Shown here piece after piece: positions 9,101 to 14,227 of a DNA stretch of 26,683 nt. The position numbers and the translations under genes are program-made. The notes under the pieces were generated by a model, which ran no database searches, was not told the DNA's origin, and worked only from the letters and a program-made list of their open reading frames with translations. Origin of the DNA: a virus; the IMG/VR virus record IMGVR_UViG_3300034106_002091, positions 1 through 26,683 of that record. One strand, written 5' to 3'. Numbering within the stretch: the first letter of the stretch is position 1; every line of letters begins with the position of its first letter.

Positions 9101-9546
9101 TTGGCCTTACAGACGACGAGATTGCTAGGACGCTCAAAGATGGGCGGGTTCCCACCGCTATTGCTCTTGGTGCAATTAACGGAACCTACGTTGCGCCTGA
9201 GCCCGACAACGAGAACTCACCCAAGATGCTTTACGAAAAGATTCAGGCATTACCAAAGGGCGAGCAGGAGCGGGCGTTGCGTCAGCTCATTTCACAGAAG
9301 CCTGACATTGGTAAGAGTCTAGTGTCTCGCTTTAGGCAGGATGTTAGAAACGAAGCACTCAACATTGGTGAGATGGACAAACTGCTCTTGGCTCAGTCCG
9401 CTGAGGACGGGGAGCGAGCCATGTTTATCAATCGCAAGCTGGCCACAATTCAGGAAGACTACAAGAAACAAATCTACCTGAATGACTTGCGTAAGAAGAA
9501 AATTTTAACCCCTCAAGTTGAAGTCCAGATGATTGCTTACAGGTAG
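6133..9546 (+). CDS. Large (1137-residue) probable ejection / internal core protein
   Basis: The largest gene in the window. The ATG lies three bases after the previous stop. Residues 45-105 are a Gly/Ala-rich hydrophobic stretch with a glycine-zipper look (GLGIGGQVAGAALAPLTGG, then PVLGGIGAGIG), and a second one follows near 110-190, both able to insert in membranes. From 215 to about 700 the protein is helical and charged, with no lysozyme or transglycosylase motif that I can see, unlike T7 gp16. Residues 700-760 contain RMTTQDYDSLPQAIRNF and GFLDPFVAYTADRFRVVYN, a segment type I associate with very large phage ejection or polyvalent proteins. The rest is helical, ending RKKKILTPQVEVQMIAYR. 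It is last in the late row; its stop is one base from that of the convergent early operon. A role in DNA delivery across the envelope is inferred from size, zippers and neighbours. Confidence 0.5.
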   Translation: MQITAPSGRTYQWNKPTEPTKEDYDALQRYDDSLSNAKPEQSGLGQTAADIGIEVGLGIGGQVAGAALAPLTGGASIPVLGGIGAGIGNTLVQKGQIQRGERPDFSFGELASAIGLGAIPGGKAAQAGGSVLKNMGMRAAQGAGVAGAGEIAKVAIDEKRLPTVEEFSKALAGGAVVGGALGGLEQSITTRLTNNPLFREQRIGSPIIDALKRIDGDKNAISEEGRILVAELEKKLGGVKDATVRADLNFKIKKVLSGELNQTNIPEDFAATTMALRQTIDDATGRLKELGVVEPGDALYNTMTNNEGSYIRRAYKIFAVPGWKPSETSFNKWVTQNVENDMRDWSGLKTTKLLSVKDANDQIAAERAKLTQKYTNAANELLDRDNAAAFITQGRISTNSGIFKKRKNIDEATRELLGQIQDPVFLASETLNRMTNTEATYKGLSEVSRIGLASGIFRSNASLPGDVMIAPKGNKLNPMSGLYTTPEFKKAFDQYTTNDLGPIMSKMSGLAVLSSAAKIPKTLGSLKGWASNLWGGSLDVIAQGHGLEMLKTGNYGQAARNAGYQLGLIKPDGSIAAKEAQDFYKGMLRERLIQPNIQFADFLNTFRIAEGEIKNPLLAKAASKAKSGLSTVGKFYSMPESSAKAFNLAGEINDLRQAYPGMSKDELFSKAAERVRMTTQDYDSLPQAIRNFSSVGFLDPFVAYTADRFRVVYNTYKLALQDINSGNPALRDAGIKRMTAMTTTLGAAGALGLNTDLSKEEEAAVRNRLPEWDKDSFIKINKADDGSYTYTNLNYNIPHTSVMEAAFAALNQENPQDAMKKFISVASKQAFGQNLLLAPLTEVYTGKTGRGVPISSENDPDYKQFADKSIYFLDSAFTPLVIKEINKGYRALKAEETGVKPSSPNATKIDDILLSNLAGIRIQRVNPKEQMKFQAAGFSRDLVNDQIAFSSEKRRALDEGETAKAFDRFSGRYKSTYDKVAGVVSDARVLGLTDDEIARTLKDGRVPTAIALGAINGTYVAPEPDNENSPKMLYEKIQALPKGEQERALRQLISQKPDIGKSLVSRFRQDVRNEALNIGEMDKLLLAQSAEDGERAMFINRKLATIQEDYKKQIYLNDLRKKKILTPQVEVQMIAYR

Positions 9547-9547
9547 G

Positions 9548-9787
9548 CTACTCTACCGGCTCCATCGCGTTAATCCCGTTCCCGCTCAGGTAGAATTGGA
9601 GGCCGCAATTGGCTCCTCCCACCACTTCACAATGGGCGGTCATTTCTTCGTTCACCCCCATCATCCTGAACTTGTAGTGTTTAGGTAGCTCCATGAGCCT
9701 CTTGTCGTCCAATTGAACTAAGACGCTTACCTTTTCTGGTAGGTTCTTAAACCAATAGAGCGGGTCGTTGGAGGATAGGTTGTTCAT
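9548..9787 (-). CDS. Small hypothetical protein (79 residues), last gene of early operon
   Basis: MNNLSSNDPLYWF... The protein is acidic to neutral with Cys at 53 and 61 and no recognised motif. The ATG is preceded by GGGAG seven bases upstream, a plausible Shine-Dalgarno site, and by a strongly structured 160-base leader, so its translation may be controlled by RNA folding. Its stop codon (CTA on the plus strand, 9548-9550) lies inside a small inverted repeat, GGTAG/CTACC (9542-9557), which also holds the stop of the convergent late gene. There is no T-run, so this is at best a weak bidirectional terminator. Function unknown. Confidence 0.6.
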   Translation of the reverse strand: MNNLSSNDPLYWFKNLPEKVSVLVQLDDKRLMELPKHYKFRMMGVNEEMTAHCEVVGGANCGLQFYLSGNGINAMEPVE

Positions 9788-9794
9788 AAATTAG

Positions 9795-9953
9795 CTCCCA
9801 TCTGCACCTAGAAGCATTGCTGCTTTCACGGATGAACCCGACATTCAGTGCAGACAGGATTTTGTGAGGGAGGCTCAAACTCCCATCTTCAGGATTGCCC
9901 CCACCTCGTCAGATGGGTAGCCCTGAAATGTTATTCTTTAACACCATCACAAA
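9795..9953 (-). ncRNA. Structured RNA: cloverleaf plus three-way junction in the leader of the 79-residue gene
   Basis: Read on the minus strand. Element A (9953-9861, 93 nt) is closed by a perfect 7-bp stem (TTTGTGA/TCACAAA). After a 2-nt spacer comes a 5-bp arm (GTGTT/AACAT, 7-nt loop). Next is a long arm (TTCAGG/CCTGAA, then CCCATC/GGTGGG with 6-nt loop), and last a 5-bp arm with 7-nt loop (GGGAG TTTGAGC CTCCC) abutting the closing stem, as the T-arm does in tRNA. Element B (9854-9801) is closed by TCTGCAC/GTGCAGA. It holds a CGG/CCG hairpin and a GAAAGCA/TGCTTC hairpin (one bulged A) with a GCAA tetraloop. AGATGGGAG occurs twice (9888-9880 and 9803-9795); the second copy overlaps the GGGAG before the ATG. 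CCCATCT at 9917-9911 can pair with either copy, giving alternative folds, one hiding the ribosome site. No anticodon loop or GG of a D-loop is present, so it is not an ordinary tRNA. The fold is inferred by eye. Confidence 0.5.
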
Positions 9954-10180
9954 GGTTTTTTGGCGTGACGGTAATAAGTGCCTCTTTTCCCGTCGGCGAC
10001 AACTCCTGCTTTCTTCTCTAGCGCACCTAGGGCAAGCCAAGCCTCAATTCGTGAGCGGGCTGTGGTTCTAGGGCATTTGTAGTTGTCTATGAAATCTTGC
10101 ATGGAAAACCATCCGTCCTTACGGGAAACGGTTTCTTCTGCCATTAGCTTGTCCATCTCAGACCAAGGGTTGGTTTTCAT
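9947..10180 (-). CDS. Small winged-helix-like DNA-binding protein (77 residues)
   Basis: Residues 24-57 (WFSMQDFIDNYKCPRTTARSRIEAWLALGALEKK) have the pattern of a winged helix: a helix that recruits ('FSMQDFIDNY'), a turn, a recognition helix (RTTARSRIEAWLALGAL), then a strand pair with RGTYYRH as the wing. The ATG overlaps the stop of the phosphoesterase gene (TAATG), so the two are translated in coupling. Its own stop TGA lies in the 5' strand of the closing stem of the downstream cloverleaf, so ribosomes finishing this gene would open that stem. Probably a regulator or DNA-architecture protein; no specific target can be named. Confidence 0.6.
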   Translation of the reverse strand: MKTNPWSEMDKLMAEETVSRKDGWFSMQDFIDNYKCPRTTARSRIEAWLALGALEKKAGVVADGKRGTYYRHAKKPL

Positions 10181-10911
10181 TAGTAGGTTTTTATGTTTGT
10201 GGGAGCGCGAAATTTGCCGTTGATGCCGCGCACTTGAAAGATGGAATAGCTTCCGTCGTCTTCTACCCAGCCATACACCCAGCCATGACTCCAGCGGAGT
10301 TTGCCGGTTTTCCTGTTGGCGTAGCCGGGGTTAAGATCGCACAAACAGCCTATGCAGCGGGCTTCCTGTGGCTTTAGACCGGGGGTCTGGTAGGACTCTA
10401 TGCTATGACAGTGGCCGAAAACTACGTTGCCGTAGATGCGGGAGTGGGAGGCGCAAGCTGACATACCCGTATGGAAGCCGTGAACCACGTTCAAATGGCC
10501 AATAGAAACAACCCCTAGGCGGCTATCGTAGGGGATTAGAGAGGCTTTGTTCCTCTTTGCCACTGCTTGTATGTCCTTCACCATTCTTTGCCCCAAATCG
10601 GCTTTAACGGCATCTGTTGATTCAGCCAAGTCCCATGCCCTTACGTCGTGGTTGCCTAGCATTAGGGTGTTGTCCTTGCCTCCCTTGAAGAAGGAGTCGG
10701 CAAATCGCGCCCCTACGTCAAAGTCATCCCTCATGCTGACAGCCCTGTCTTCCTCTGAGGCTCCCTTACGGATAGCCCCAAAGTCCCATAGGTCGCCAGC
10801 TATCACCCTTATCTCAGGGTTGAAGTCTTTGGTGAAGGCTAGGGCGGCGGCGGTGGCTTGAGGGTCTGCATGGTTGCCGTGAATATCTGCGACTATGACG
10901 AATTTCTTCAT
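10180..10911 (-). CDS. Calcineurin-like metallophosphoesterase
   Basis: 243 residues from the ATG at 10911. An upstream in-frame ATG at 10941 would overlap the HNH gene and adds no conserved sequence. Metal-binding motifs appear in the correct order: D9-x-H11 (ADIHGNH), G39-D40-L-W-D, G86-N87-H88-D89, H143 (VHGFH) and G165-H166-C-H168. Together they form the dimetal centre of calcineurin-like phosphoesterases. Phage members of this fold hydrolyse phosphoesters in nucleotides, RNA 2',3'-cyclic ends or proteins; the substrate cannot be told here. The C-terminal 60 residues contain three cysteines in CIGCLC and strand-rich sequence. It follows the HNH gene after one base and overlaps the small winged-helix gene. 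A protein of this type with intact active-site residues is expected to be active. Confidence 0.85.
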   Translation of the reverse strand: MKKFVIVADIHGNHADPQATAAALAFTKDFNPEIRVIAGDLWDFGAIRKGASEEDRAVSMRDDFDVGARFADSFFKGGKDNTLMLGNHDVRAWDLAESTDAVKADLGQRMVKDIQAVAKRNKASLIPYDSRLGVVSIGHLNVVHGFHTGMSACASHSRIYGNVVFGHCHSIESYQTPGLKPQEARCIGCLCDLNPGYANRKTGKLRWSHGWVYGWVEDDGSYSIFQVRGINGKFRAPTNIKTY

Positions 10912-10912
10912 G

Positions 10913-11272
10913 TTATTTGAGTTTAGCAGCTTTACGGACAAGTCGCTCCTCTGATGTCTTAATCTGGTGACAGGCTACACAAAGGGCTTGGTAGCCGTCC
11001 TTCTCCACAAACAGGCGTTCAATGAAGCTATCCCAGCTCACCCAGCCTTTGAGCGGGTCAACTACGGGATGGATGTGATCTATCTTTATGTCCTTATTCC
11101 CTACGCTCTTTGAGCACAGGGAACAGGTGTAGGTGTTTCTAGCGGTCCTAGCGTTTTTCTTTGAGGTGAACTTCGGTGCCCAACGAGACGAAGCCCTACG
11201 CAACGCCGACGTAATGAAGCTCTTCTTGCGAGCCGCAGTCCATTGACCATTGCAGTAGGGCTTGTCGTTCAT
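10913..11272 (-). CDS. HNH endonuclease, 119 residues
   Basis: Zinc-type HNH: C50-x2-C53, then D65-H66 with IDHIHPVVDP, and C98-x2-C101-H102 (CVACHQIKT). The spacing and the WDSFIERLF segment between match the many small free-standing phage HNH proteins, which nick or cut DNA, some during packaging and some as homing enzymes. The Asn usually found shortly before the second Cys pair (pattern 'eNlQ.lC') is replaced here (DGYQALC), which may lower activity or reflect a subfamily. The N-terminus is very basic (RKK, RR, KSK, RTAR), suiting DNA contact. It lies in the minus-strand early operon, one base before the phosphoesterase, and follows a 136-base non-coding stretch with strong hairpins. Confidence 0.85.
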   Translation of the reverse strand: MNDKPYCNGQWTAARKKSFITSALRRASSRWAPKFTSKKNARTARNTYTCSLCSKSVGNKDIKIDHIHPVVDPLKGWVSWDSFIERLFVEKDGYQALCVACHQIKTSEERLVRKAAKLK

Positions 11273-11280
11273 AGGTTAAA

Positions 11281-11398
11281 ACAGACCCCGCCGCATGGAA
11301 GGGCCGGAAATTTACGGCACCCTAAGCGTCCATGCGCTGTGTTCAGGCTTTCGCAACCCATTGGGAAGCTATACTCCTGAGACTCGGCTTGCAATAGC
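11281..11398 (-). other. Structured non-coding block upstream of the HNH gene
   Basis: There is no reading frame in 11273-11408. The minus strand can form CGCATGGA/TCCATGCG (11336-11329 with 11299-11292, perfect 8 bp). Inside it are AGGG/CCCT and CCG/CGG, and outside it ACAG/CTGT (11281-11284 with 11337-11340) after a 7-base bulge. Further upstream a second set occurs: GCTAT/ATAGC (11398-11394 with 11372-11368), and a CCCAATGGG mini-hairpin. It could be an RNA processing site, a translational control leader for the HNH gene, or a recognition site of the nuclease. No T-run follows, so it is not an intrinsic terminator. Confidence 0.35.
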
Positions 11399-11408
11399 AC
11401 GGGGAAAA

Positions 11409-11594
11409 TCATACGCTTTCTAAGGCGAAAACTAGGGCAATCTCTTTACTCTGAGCGTCGGTGAATCCACCTATTCCGTTGTTCCATTCCCAACACCAAA
11501 GCTCCCCAAACTGCCACATCTTAATTCTATACCCCATGTTGGAGAGCAGGCAGGCTTTGGCCTGAAGGATGGCGTAGGTGCGGGGTTGGTTCAT
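11409..11594 (-). CDS. Small hypothetical protein (61 residues)
   Basis: The start at 11594 is chosen because its ATG overlaps the upstream stop as ATGA, the rule in this operon; an ATG eight codons earlier lies inside the upstream gene. The sequence begins MNQPRTYAILQAKACLLS and has a Trp-rich middle (MWQFGELWCWEWNNG), which suggests a small compact beta fold like phage proteins that bind a partner surface. No known motif. It is the last gene before the structured block upstream of the HNH gene. Confidence 0.6.
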   Translation of the reverse strand: MNQPRTYAILQAKACLLSNMGYRIKMWQFGELWCWEWNNGIGGFTDAQSKEIALVFALESV

Positions 11595-11818
11595 GGCTGG
11601 TCTAAAACCCTTCTCCACGTCTCAACGTCGCACGGTTGGCCTGCGTAGCCCCGGCTTATTGCTGTGTTGATTTCTTCCTTTACTTGAGCCTTACTATGTG
11701 GGGCAAGTTTGGCCCACTGCTTGATGAGATGGTTAGCTACAATCCCCGGTGCTGCGCTCCTTCTTCCCAATGCGTAGCGGAAGGCAAAGACAAGAATGGT
11801 TCCTTCAGTTGGGTTCAT
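11591..11818 (-). CDS. Small hypothetical protein (75 residues)
   Basis: The ATG at 11818 overlaps the preceding stop (ATGA). The protein starts MNPTEGTILVFAFRYALGRRSAAPGIVANHLIKQW and continues with a second predicted helix (SKAQVKEEINTAIS). This arrangement, a helical pair followed by DVETWRRVLD, is common in small phage early proteins of unknown role that I have seen near replication genes. No catalytic or metal-binding pattern is visible. Confidence 0.6.
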   Translation of the reverse strand: MNPTEGTILVFAFRYALGRRSAAPGIVANHLIKQWAKLAPHSKAQVKEEINTAISRGYAGQPCDVETWRRVLDQP

Positions 11819-12237
11819 GGCGTGCCTTTCATGGCGGCGAGTGCGTGCCGAGCGCGGTTCTGCGCCCATGCTTGAAAGCTGTCGCTCATGTCGCCCCATG
11901 TGTCAGGCTTGGCGTTGGCGATGTTTGCAAGCTCGGCCTCGGCTTTCTCGGCGCGGGCAATGGCTTCGTTGCATCGCGGCTCTTGTTGCTGGATGATTTT
12001 ATACCTGTGCTCCAAAAGAAATTCACAATCAGCGATTCGTTTATTCGCGGCGGCGAGTTCGCGTTCGAGGGTGCGGGCGAAATCAGTCATCCACGCAATG
12101 TATGTAGGCTCTGAGTAGCCTCTATGCGCGATGGCGTCGGTGCGCGGGGTGGGCGTGGGCGTGAGGTCCGACTTAATTGGGAAAGGCCAAGGATAGTCCG
12201 ATGCTTTTACTGGCTTGGGTTGGTCGGGTGGGTTCAT
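11815..12237 (-). CDS. Coiled-coil hypothetical protein (140 residues)
   Basis: The N-terminal 30 residues are Pro-rich (MNPPDQPKPV..., TPTPTPRTDAIA). Residues 45-105 form a long heptad-like helix (MTDFARTLERELAAANKRIADC...EFLLEHRYKIIQQQ...AIARAEKAEAELANI). The phrase PRTDA followed by a helix with 'FARTLERELAAA' recurs in many small phage and bacterial proteins of unknown function. The ATG is preceded by the A-rich leader AAATAAAAAC with no Shine-Dalgarno site. The gap to the SWIM gene stop is four bases. Probably a structural adaptor or dimerisation protein. Confidence 0.65.
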   Translation of the reverse strand: MNPPDQPKPVKASDYPWPFPIKSDLTPTPTPRTDAIAHRGYSEPTYIAWMTDFARTLERELAAANKRIADCEFLLEHRYKIIQQQEPRCNEAIARAEKAEAELANIANAKPDTWGDMSDSFQAWAQNRARHALAAMKGTP

Positions 12238-12241
12238 GTTT

Positions 12242-12499
12242 TTATTTATTAAAACTAGCTATCACTGTGTTACCTAAGAACATCACTGCTGCGTTTATGT
12301 GTTTGCATCTCGTTCGTTGAGGGTTGCCGTATTCCACCACTTTCTTTGTCCGGTCCCATTCCTTCTGACAGCGAGTCATGAAGTCGGCGCAATTACAAGC
12401 TCCGTTTGGACAATTCTCGTCTAGGTCAATGGTGTATTTTACGTCCCGGTCGGCGGATTCGCATTCTATCTGCGAGCGTCCAATCAGTTCACACTTCAT
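12242..12499 (-). CDS. SWIM-type zinc-finger protein (85 residues)
   Basis: Starts MKCELIGRSQIECESADRD and carries C-x-C (GACNCADF) and, 25 residues later, C-x-H (RCKHINAAV), the CxCx(n)CxH signature of SWIM domains, which bind zinc and often DNA or protein. Two further cysteines lie nearby (ENCPNG, TRC). It is much shorter than cellular SWIM proteins and is essentially the bare domain. The ATG at 12499 is preferred to one 15 codons upstream because it overlaps the preceding 59-residue gene by only 11 bases. A role in replication or recombination is plausible given the neighbours; this is inference. Confidence 0.65.
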   Translation of the reverse strand: MKCELIGRSQIECESADRDVKYTIDLDENCPNGACNCADFMTRCQKEWDRTKKVVEYGNPQRTRCKHINAAVMFLGNTVIASFNK

Positions 12500-12668
12500 G
12501 GCCGGTGTCTGGAATGTAGTGTTCCAGCTCGTGAATGCGGGCAATGTTGAGGAGAGCGATAGAGCCCTTTTCCAGCCTTACAAGTGCGTTGTAAAGATCG
12601 GTGGGGTTCTCCGAATGAATGCAGTCCCCGAGCATGTGGTTGATTAACTGGTCGATTTTCTGTTTCAT
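12489..12668 (-). CDS. Small hypothetical protein (59 residues)
   Basis: The gene bridges the HNH and SWIM genes: its ATG overlaps the HNH stop as ATGA (12665-12668), and its stop lies 11 bases inside the SWIM gene. The product is MKQKIDQLINHMLGDCIH..., an all-helical, mildly acidic protein with a second helix ALVRLEKGSIALLNIARIHELEHY. A longer open frame in another phase covers the same DNA but has no coupling to neighbours and unnatural composition. Function unknown; helix pairing suggests a small dimer. Confidence 0.65.
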   Translation of the reverse strand: MKQKIDQLINHMLGDCIHSENPTDLYNALVRLEKGSIALLNIARIHELEHYIPDTGHEV

Positions 12669-12982
12669 AATAGGTAGCCTTGTTCCCTAGCCCAGCTAGG
12701 GTGATAGTGAATGTTGATGTGGCAGGAACGACAGGTTTGCAGCCATGTCGTTGTGTCATTGGTTTTGGAGCCCCGGCCTTCCTTGTGATGGATGTCCGTG
12801 GCTGGTTGGTTACAAATGGCGCAGAAGGGCGAATCCTTCAGAAAAATGCGCCTTAATTTGGTGTATTCCTTGTTCCTTGCCGATTGCTTGGAGCTTACTC
12901 GTTTCAGCCCCAAGCTCTTCTTCTTCTTCGGCAAGAAGTAGTTTACGCTACTCGCGGGTCGTAGTTGTTCTGGCGTCTCCAT
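12665..12982 (-). CDS. HNH endonuclease, 105 residues
   Basis: A basic N-terminus (KKKKSLGLKRVSSKQSARNKEY) is followed by C-x2-C (FCAICNQPATD), the IHHKEGRG catalytic strand and C-x2-C-H (TCRSCHINIH). The tail HPSWAREQGYLL matches a recurring family of phage HNH proteins ending 'NPxWAREKG'. The predicted ATG lies 40 bases inside the upstream nuclease gene; no better start is visible, so this is a long out-of-phase overlap. Its stop overlaps the next ATG. It is the second HNH gene in the operon and unrelated in detail to the one at 10913. It likely cuts or nicks DNA, with a role in recombination, packaging or host DNA breakdown unknown. Confidence 0.8.
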   Translation of the reverse strand: METPEQLRPASSVNYFLPKKKKSLGLKRVSSKQSARNKEYTKLRRIFLKDSPFCAICNQPATDIHHKEGRGSKTNDTTTWLQTCRSCHINIHYHPSWAREQGYLL

Positions 12983-13752
12983 AGTCGTGTGAGACAGAGG
13001 AAGTCTTTGTATGACTCCACAAGTTGCGCCCCGTCATACTTCACTACGTCAATGCGTCCCGGTTCGGTCGTAGAGATGTAGATGTTCATGCAGAGAGCAT
13101 CGGTGAAGAACAGGTCTTGGTAGTGCGCGATGTAGTAGGCCGCAAGTTGCATGGGGTGGGTTTCGCCGGGGAAGATGGGTTCTTCCGGCTTCGTCCGCTT
13201 ACTCTTCCAGTCGAGGATGCCTTTACCGTAGGGACTCTCAAAAACTACGTCCGTAGTCCCCGCGTAGCCTTGATGACCATTAACCAACACAGTTTCGGCC
13301 TTCGTCACCTTAATGCTAAGGCTCTCCAGCTTAGAGAAGGCGGGTTCTACTAGCTCAGACAGCATACAGCTACGCTCCTCAGTCAATGATACCTCATGGT
13401 CGAAGTATTCTTGACCCTTCAGCTTGCCCTCAATGGCCGCGTGAATGGTGGTGCCAAGGTCTGCTGCGCCCATGCCGTCTTGCTTGGACTTCTCTAGCAT
13501 GTTCCTAACGTAGTCCCCCATTTCCTCGCCGGGGTGAGGAGGGCTGGCGAAGCAGGTTTCGGCTACCTTGCCCATCTTCCAGCGTTCTAGGCCGGGAGAG
13601 GCGAGCATTTTGGTGTAGGCTGTAACGCTAGGCAGGAGCTTCTGCTCCCGTGCATCCTTCAGGTTGGTGGGACGGGTGGGGTTCTTGGCCCCCTTCTTTG
13701 TGGCCTGCGTGTGGCAAGGCTTACCGTCGAGTGTGTAATAGTGTTCGCTCAT
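12943..13752 (-). CDS. RecB/Cas4-like PD-(D/E)XK nuclease
   Basis: 269 residues. The motifs follow the RecB-type order: H104 in LGTTIHAAIEG, E153 (TKAETVL), D168 in YAGTTDVVFE, D181-x-K183 in GILDWKSKR, then Q202 and Y206 in PMQLAAYY. Together they form the one-metal nuclease centre and the QxxxY helix of RecB/Cas4/lambda-exonuclease-like enzymes. The four cysteines of a Cas4 iron-sulphur cluster are not evident. Phage members act as 5'-3' exonucleases in recombination or DNA degradation. It starts with an ATG in an ATGA overlap preceded by GGAGGAG, one of the clear Shine-Dalgarno sites of the operon. The C-terminal 40 bases overlap the HNH gene in another frame. The call is strong; polarity and partner are not known, although an OB-fold-like protein lies upstream. 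Confidence 0.88.
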   Translation of the reverse strand: MSEHYYTLDGKPCHTQATKKGAKNPTRPTNLKDAREQKLLPSVTAYTKMLASPGLERWKMGKVAETCFASPPHPGEEMGDYVRNMLEKSKQDGMGAADLGTTIHAAIEGKLKGQEYFDHEVSLTEERSCMLSELVEPAFSKLESLSIKVTKAETVLVNGHQGYAGTTDVVFESPYGKGILDWKSKRTKPEEPIFPGETHPMQLAAYYIAHYQDLFFTDALCMNIYISTTEPGRIDVVKYDGAQLVESYKDFLCLTRLWRRQNNYDPRVA

Positions 13753-13973
13753 GATTTCTCCTCCTCCCTTGCTGCGAGCATTGCGTCGGCTCCTCTGTAA
13801 GCTATTTTAGCTAACTCGATTGGAGAGGGTTGGCAGGTAGGGTCAGCTAGTGCACCCACCAACACCTGCCCCGCGAAGTAGTCGCGCAGGCTTAATCCGT
13901 CGTGGTGGGGTTGCCAGTTACCGTCGCGGGCAACCGTGGGAAACGCTGGTCCTCCGTCGTTAGTGGTTTTCAT
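13749..13973 (-). CDS. Small conserved phage protein (74 residues)
   Basis: The N-terminal half has the recognisable pattern GGPAFPTVARDGNWQ followed by GLSLRDYFAGQVL, which occurs in many prophage and phage small proteins of unknown function. The second half is helical (IELAKIAYRGADAMLAAREEE) and acidic at the end. It is translationally coupled on both sides by ATGA overlaps. The ATG is also preceded by an A-rich leader (AAAACAAACAACC) that lies in the end of the previous gene. No function has been established that I know of. Confidence 0.75.
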   Translation of the reverse strand: MKTTNDGGPAFPTVARDGNWQPHHDGLSLRDYFAGQVLVGALADPTCQPSPIELAKIAYRGADAMLAAREEEKS

Positions 13974-14146
13974 GGTTGTTTGTTTTTTTCTAGGTCTGCT
14001 GAGATTTCTTTGCTGAGAGCCGCAAGTTTTTGCAACTGCTCATGGAGCACATCGACTCCCTGTTCTTTTCCGTAAAGCCCTGCAAACTCACAGGCTCCTA
14101 AGAGTCTGCCTAGAGAGTGGGCCATTAGATAGTCGTTTTTGTTCAT
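13970..14146 (-). CDS. Small hypothetical protein (58 residues)
   Basis: MNKNDYLMAHSLGRLLGACE..., an all-helical protein with a hydrophobic N-terminal helix and a heptad-like C-terminal helix (LHEQLQKLAALSKEISADLEK). Its ATG follows the leader AAATAAAC, and its stop overlaps the next ATG as ATGA. The codon pattern and coupling support a real gene. About 12-40 bases upstream there is a hairpin (GACC/GGTC with GCGT/ACGC, 14159-14186) that could protect or control the start. Function unknown. Confidence 0.65.
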   Translation of the reverse strand: MNKNDYLMAHSLGRLLGACEFAGLYGKEQGVDVLHEQLQKLAALSKEISADLEKNKQP

Positions 14147-14227
14147 GTTTATTTAAGTGACCGCGTATTTTCGCACGCCCACGGTCGGGCTCGGAGGGTT
14201 CTGGTTTAAGTCGATACCGGCGACAAA

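Noticed and set aside
9542-9557. Bidirectional intrinsic terminator at the convergent gene ends
   Set aside because: There is a 5-bp inverted repeat (GGTAG/CTACC) over both stop codons but no T-run on either side; too weak to list as a terminator.
9905-9912. Hammerhead-ribozyme core CTGACGA on the minus strand
   Set aside because: No correctly placed GAAA and cleavage-site stem could be found; the adjoining bases pair better in the long cloverleaf arm.
9861-9953. Ordinary tRNA gene (cloverleaf with T-arm-like hairpin)
   Set aside because: The anticodon arm has a 28-base insertion-like loop with no U33 or standard 7-nt loop, the D-loop lacks GG, and the T-loop has TTT in place of TTC. Kept only as a tRNA-like structured RNA.
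11281-11398. IscB/HEARO-type (OMEGA RNA plus HNH) system
   Set aside because: The HNH protein is only 119 residues, without RuvC or bridge-helix parts, and the hairpin block is much shorter than known OMEGA RNAs.
12496-12759. 87-codon minus-strand frame overlapping the HNH and SWIM genes
   Set aside because: The 59-residue frame in another phase has ATGA coupling and better protein character.
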